Source: Verrucomicrobiota bacterium (GTDB taxonomy: Bacteria; Verrucomicrobiota; Verrucomicrobiia; Limisphaerales; JACQFS01). Taken from it: a stretch of 33,918 nucleotides of DNA. The DNA lies in NCBI GenBank assembly GCA_016199935.1, contig JACQFS010000246.1:1-33918 (forward strand), read 5' to 3'. The first letter of the stretch is position 1. The number at the start of each line of letters is the position of its first letter. The notes under the pieces are model-generated. The model worked only from the letters and a program-made list of their open reading frames with translations. It did not search any database and was not told where the DNA came from. A program made the translations under genes and the position numbers. This document shows positions 32,203 to 33,918 of the stretch, piece after piece.

Positions 32203-32883
32203 ATGATGAAACGACTCGCCGCGGAATTTTTCGGGACCTTCTGCCTCGTCTTCGCGGGCACGGGGGCGATCGTCATCAACGAGGTCAGCCACGGCGCCAT
32301 CGGCCACGCGGGCATCGCGCTCACATTCGGGCTGGTGGTGCTGGCGATGATCTACACCGTGGGCGACATCTCGGGCGCGCATTTGAATCCGGCGGTGACG
32401 CTCGGCTTCGTGGGCGCACGGCGTTTCCCCGCGGCCGACGCGGTGCCCTACATTCTGAGCCAGTGCGCCGGGGCGTTTGCGGCGAGCGGATTCCTGCGTG
32501 TGCTCTTTCCCGAAAACGCCACGCTCGGCGCGACACTTCCGGCGGGCACAGCGTGGCAATCGTTCGCGCTCGAAGTCGCGCTCGCGGCGATCCTGATGTT
32601 CGTCATCCTCGGCGTTTCGACGGGTGCGAAGGAGAAAGGCATCACGGCGGGAATCGCGGTCGGCGCGGTGATCGCGTTTGAGGCGATGTTCGCGGGACCA
32701 ATCTGCGGCGCCTCGATGAATCCGGCGCGCTCACTTGCGCCGGCCGTCATCAGCGGACATTTCGAGCACCTCTGGGTTTACCTCGCGGCTCCGATCTTAG
32801 GCGCGCTGCTCGCCGTGGGCGCGTGCCGGTGCGTGCGCGAAAGCGGCTGCTGCTGCGCCGCGAAATGTGCTTCCGCAAATTGA
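32203..32883 (+). CDS. MIP/aquaporin-family channel, arsenic-linked, with cysteine-rich tail
   Basis: The 226-residue protein has six membrane segments and the two pore motifs GAHLNPAVT (NPA 62-64) and GASMNPARS (NPA 173-175, followed by Arg176). The His found in the selectivity filter of water-selective AqpZ is replaced here by a small residue near 161, so the pore may be wider. The C-terminus is [20 protein letters not shown], six Cys in about 19 residues. arsC follows 13 bp downstream. In AqpS-ArsC pairs the channel lets arsenite leave after arsenate reduction, and that role is the best inference here. The Met-Met start could be 32203 or 32206. Confidence 0.9.
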   Translation: MMKRLAAEFFGTFCLVFAGTGAIVINEVSHGAIGHAGIALTFGLVVLAMIYTVGDISGAHLNPAVTLGFVGARRFPAADAVPYILSQCAGAFAASGFLRVLFPENATLGATLPAGTAWQSFALEVALAAILMFVILGVSTGAKEKGITAGIAVGAVIAFEAMFAGPICGASMNPARSLAPAVISGHFEHLWVYLAAPILGALLAVGACRCVRESGCCCAAKCASAN

Positions 32884-32896
32884 ACCGCTCCCGCTC

Positions 32897-33331
32897 ATGA
32901 AACAAAAAGTCCTCTTCGTCTGCATCCACAACAGCGCGCGCAGCCAGATGGCCGAGGCGTTCCTGAACCAGCTTTGCGGTGACGCCTTCGAGGCGCAGAG
33001 CGCGGGCATCGAGCCGGGGAAACTGAACCCCGTCGTCGTCGAGGCGATGCGCGAAGTGGGCGTGGATATTTCCGGCAACCGCACGAAGTCCTGTGCCGAG
33101 ATGCTCACGTCGCGGCAGCAATTCGCGTTCGTTGTGACGGTGTGCGACGAGACGAGCGCGGAGCGGTGCCCGATTTTTCCCGGCGGGATGACGCGGCTCC
33201 ACTGGGGCTTTCCCGATCCGTCCGGCTTCCAAGGCACGCCCGAGGAGAAGCTCGCGTTCACACGCGGGGTGCGCGACGAGATCAAGGCGAAGATCGAGGC
33301 GTGGTGTGCGGAGATGTGCGCGACGGCGTGA
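32897..33331 (+). CDS. arsC: Arsenate reductase ArsC, thioredoxin-coupled low-molecular-weight phosphatase type
   Basis: ArsC reduces arsenate to arsenite in the cytoplasm. The 144-residue protein begins [22 protein letters not shown], with the phosphatase-like loop CIHNSARS and nucleophile Cys9. The other two redox cysteines are Cys83 and Cys91 in [19 protein letters not shown], as in the thioredoxin-dependent enzymes. The ATG at 32897 directly precedes the first strand. It probably forms an operon with the aquaporin gene. Its TGA stop lies inside the left arm of a repeat (33326-33347). No arsR regulator gene is seen in the window. Confidence 0.95.
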   Translation: MKQKVLFVCIHNSARSQMAEAFLNQLCGDAFEAQSAGIEPGKLNPVVVEAMREVGVDISGNRTKSCAEMLTSRQQFAFVVTVCDETSAERCPIFPGGMTRLHWGFPDPSGFQGTPEEKLAFTRGVRDEIKAKIEAWCAEMCATA

Positions 33332-33444
33332 CGGAGCGCGGCTGTCCCAGCCGCAGCGCTTCCGATTCACACGCCCGTAGAAAATCTCCACGGGCTTCGG
33401 TCGGCCCACCCGCGGCGGCTGAGGACAGCCGCGCTCCGTCACGC
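33326..33444. repeat. 119-bp inverted-repeat element containing the stop codons of two convergent genes
   Basis: Perfect 22-bp arms at 33326-33347 and 33423-33444 read GCGTGACGGAGCGCGGCTGT at their outer part. Pairing continues with CAGCCGC against GCGGCTG after a small offset. The TGA in each arm is the stop of arsC (33329-33331) and of the aspartate kinase gene (33441-33439). The centre has another hairpin, GCCCGT/ACGGGC. It may act as a two-way terminator. Confidence 0.95.
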
Positions 33445-33918
33445 GATGAACGCCGCGTGGATGGCCTTGGTCGCCTGCTCACCCTTCGCGAGTTCGATGA
33501 CGACGGAGATTTTGATTTCGCTCGTGGAAATCATGCCGATGTTCACGCTCTCTTTCGCCAGCGTCTCAAACATCTTCGCCGCCACCCCGCTGTGGCTCTT
33601 CATCCCAACGCCCACGATGGAGAGCTTGGCGATTTTTTCGTCCACCGAGAGTTCGCGGTAGCCGGACTCGGCCTTCAATCCCTCGATCACCTTCTGCGCC
33701 TTGAGCAGGTCAGGTTTGTCCACGGTGAAGGAAATGTCCGTCGCGGCGGTGCCGTGGCTGACGTTCTGCACGATCATGTCCACGCTGATGGCCGCGTCGG
33801 CGAGCGACTTGAAAATGCGCGCGGCCTGGCCCGGCTTGTCGGGCACGCCCACGACGGTGAGCTTGGCCTGGTTTTTGTCGAGCGCGACGCCGCGCACGAC
33901 GATGTCTTCCATGCTGCG
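33439..33918 (-). CDS. lysC: Aspartate kinase, C-terminal regulatory part (5' part outside window)
   Basis: The frame is open to the right edge and is the C-terminal roughly 160 residues of aspartokinase, which phosphorylates aspartate for lysine, threonine and methionine synthesis. Two ACT domains are visible: [36 protein letters not shown], and [41 protein letters not shown]. These bind the end-product amino acids for feedback control. The [15 protein letters not shown] segment before them is typical of the alpha/beta-type enzymes. An internal start for a separate beta subunit at 33912 is possible. The stop codon lies in a repeat arm. Confidence 0.93.
   Translation of the reverse strand, partial: RSMEDIVVRGVALDKNQAKLTVVGVPDKPGQAARIFKSLADAAISVDMIVQNVSHGTAATDISFTVDKPDLLKAQKVIEGLKAESGYRELSVDEKIAKLSIVGVGMKSHSGVAAKMFETLAKESVNIGMISTSEIKISVVIELAKGEQATKAIHAAFIA

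Noticed and set aside
5294-33444. CRISPR array
   Set aside because: The repeats are inverted pairs scattered over the window, not regularly spaced direct repeats with unique spacers, and no cas gene is present.

Overview
The window looks like a piece of chromosome from a high-G+C member of the Verrucomicrobiota, probably the Pedosphaera/Limisphaerales side of the phylum. The reasons are two pairs of DUF1501 protein plus large cytochrome-like protein, a DUF1080 protein, PEP-CTERM-type secretion accessories, few Shine-Dalgarno sequences, and many dispersed palindromic repeats. This placement is inference from gene families; no rRNA or phylogenetic marker was analysed. No tRNA, rRNA, CRISPR array or transposase gene was seen.

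Layout: 1-3544 (minus strand) holds argJ (cut by the left edge), argC, and the ribosomal pair rplM-rpsI with a terminator. 3704-8338 (plus) holds hisD-hisC, a shortened ExeA/GspA-like ATPase with a GspB-like partner, and a CPBP membrane protease. 8970-15810 (plus) is a secreted-protein block: di-heme-type DUF1549-like protein, DUF1501 protein, sialidase-fold protein, aldo/keto reductase and DUF1080 lipoprotein, probably acting on an external glycan. 15888-19789 holds a PanB-like enzyme (minus), a cytochrome P450, a short-chain dehydrogenase, and a small-protein/nucleotidyltransferase pair. 19902-22233 holds a GspG-like protein, a two-CXXCH cytochrome (minus) and a lipoprotein. 22307-27954 is a second DUF1501/PSD1-type pair (minus) with a divergent AraC-type regulator and direct repeats between them. 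28007-31983 (minus) holds an ABC-2 permease, pabB and a LOG-family hydrolase. 32203-33331 is an aquaporin-arsC pair for arsenic, and lysC/ask (minus) is cut by the right edge.

The most unusual content is the repeats. At least seven elements are inverted pairs of short hairpins whose outer ends resemble GG(A/T)NGGG(A/C)CG while the hairpin cores differ, an architecture like REPINs. One (66 bp) lies in frame inside hisC and one (123 bp) in frame inside pabB, adding 22 and 41 residues. Several others abut or contain the stop codons of neighbouring genes (hisC, CPBP protease, PanB-like gene, arsC, ask). A separate AATCCGAAATCC-type repeat supplies the C-terminal tails of both PabB and the AraC regulator.

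No complete new defence or metabolic system is evident. The candidates for new biology are the repeat family and its use as coding sequence and gene ends, the ExeA-like ATPase lacking its Walker B region, the inserts in ArgJ, and the arsenic-linked aquaporin with a cysteine-rich tail.
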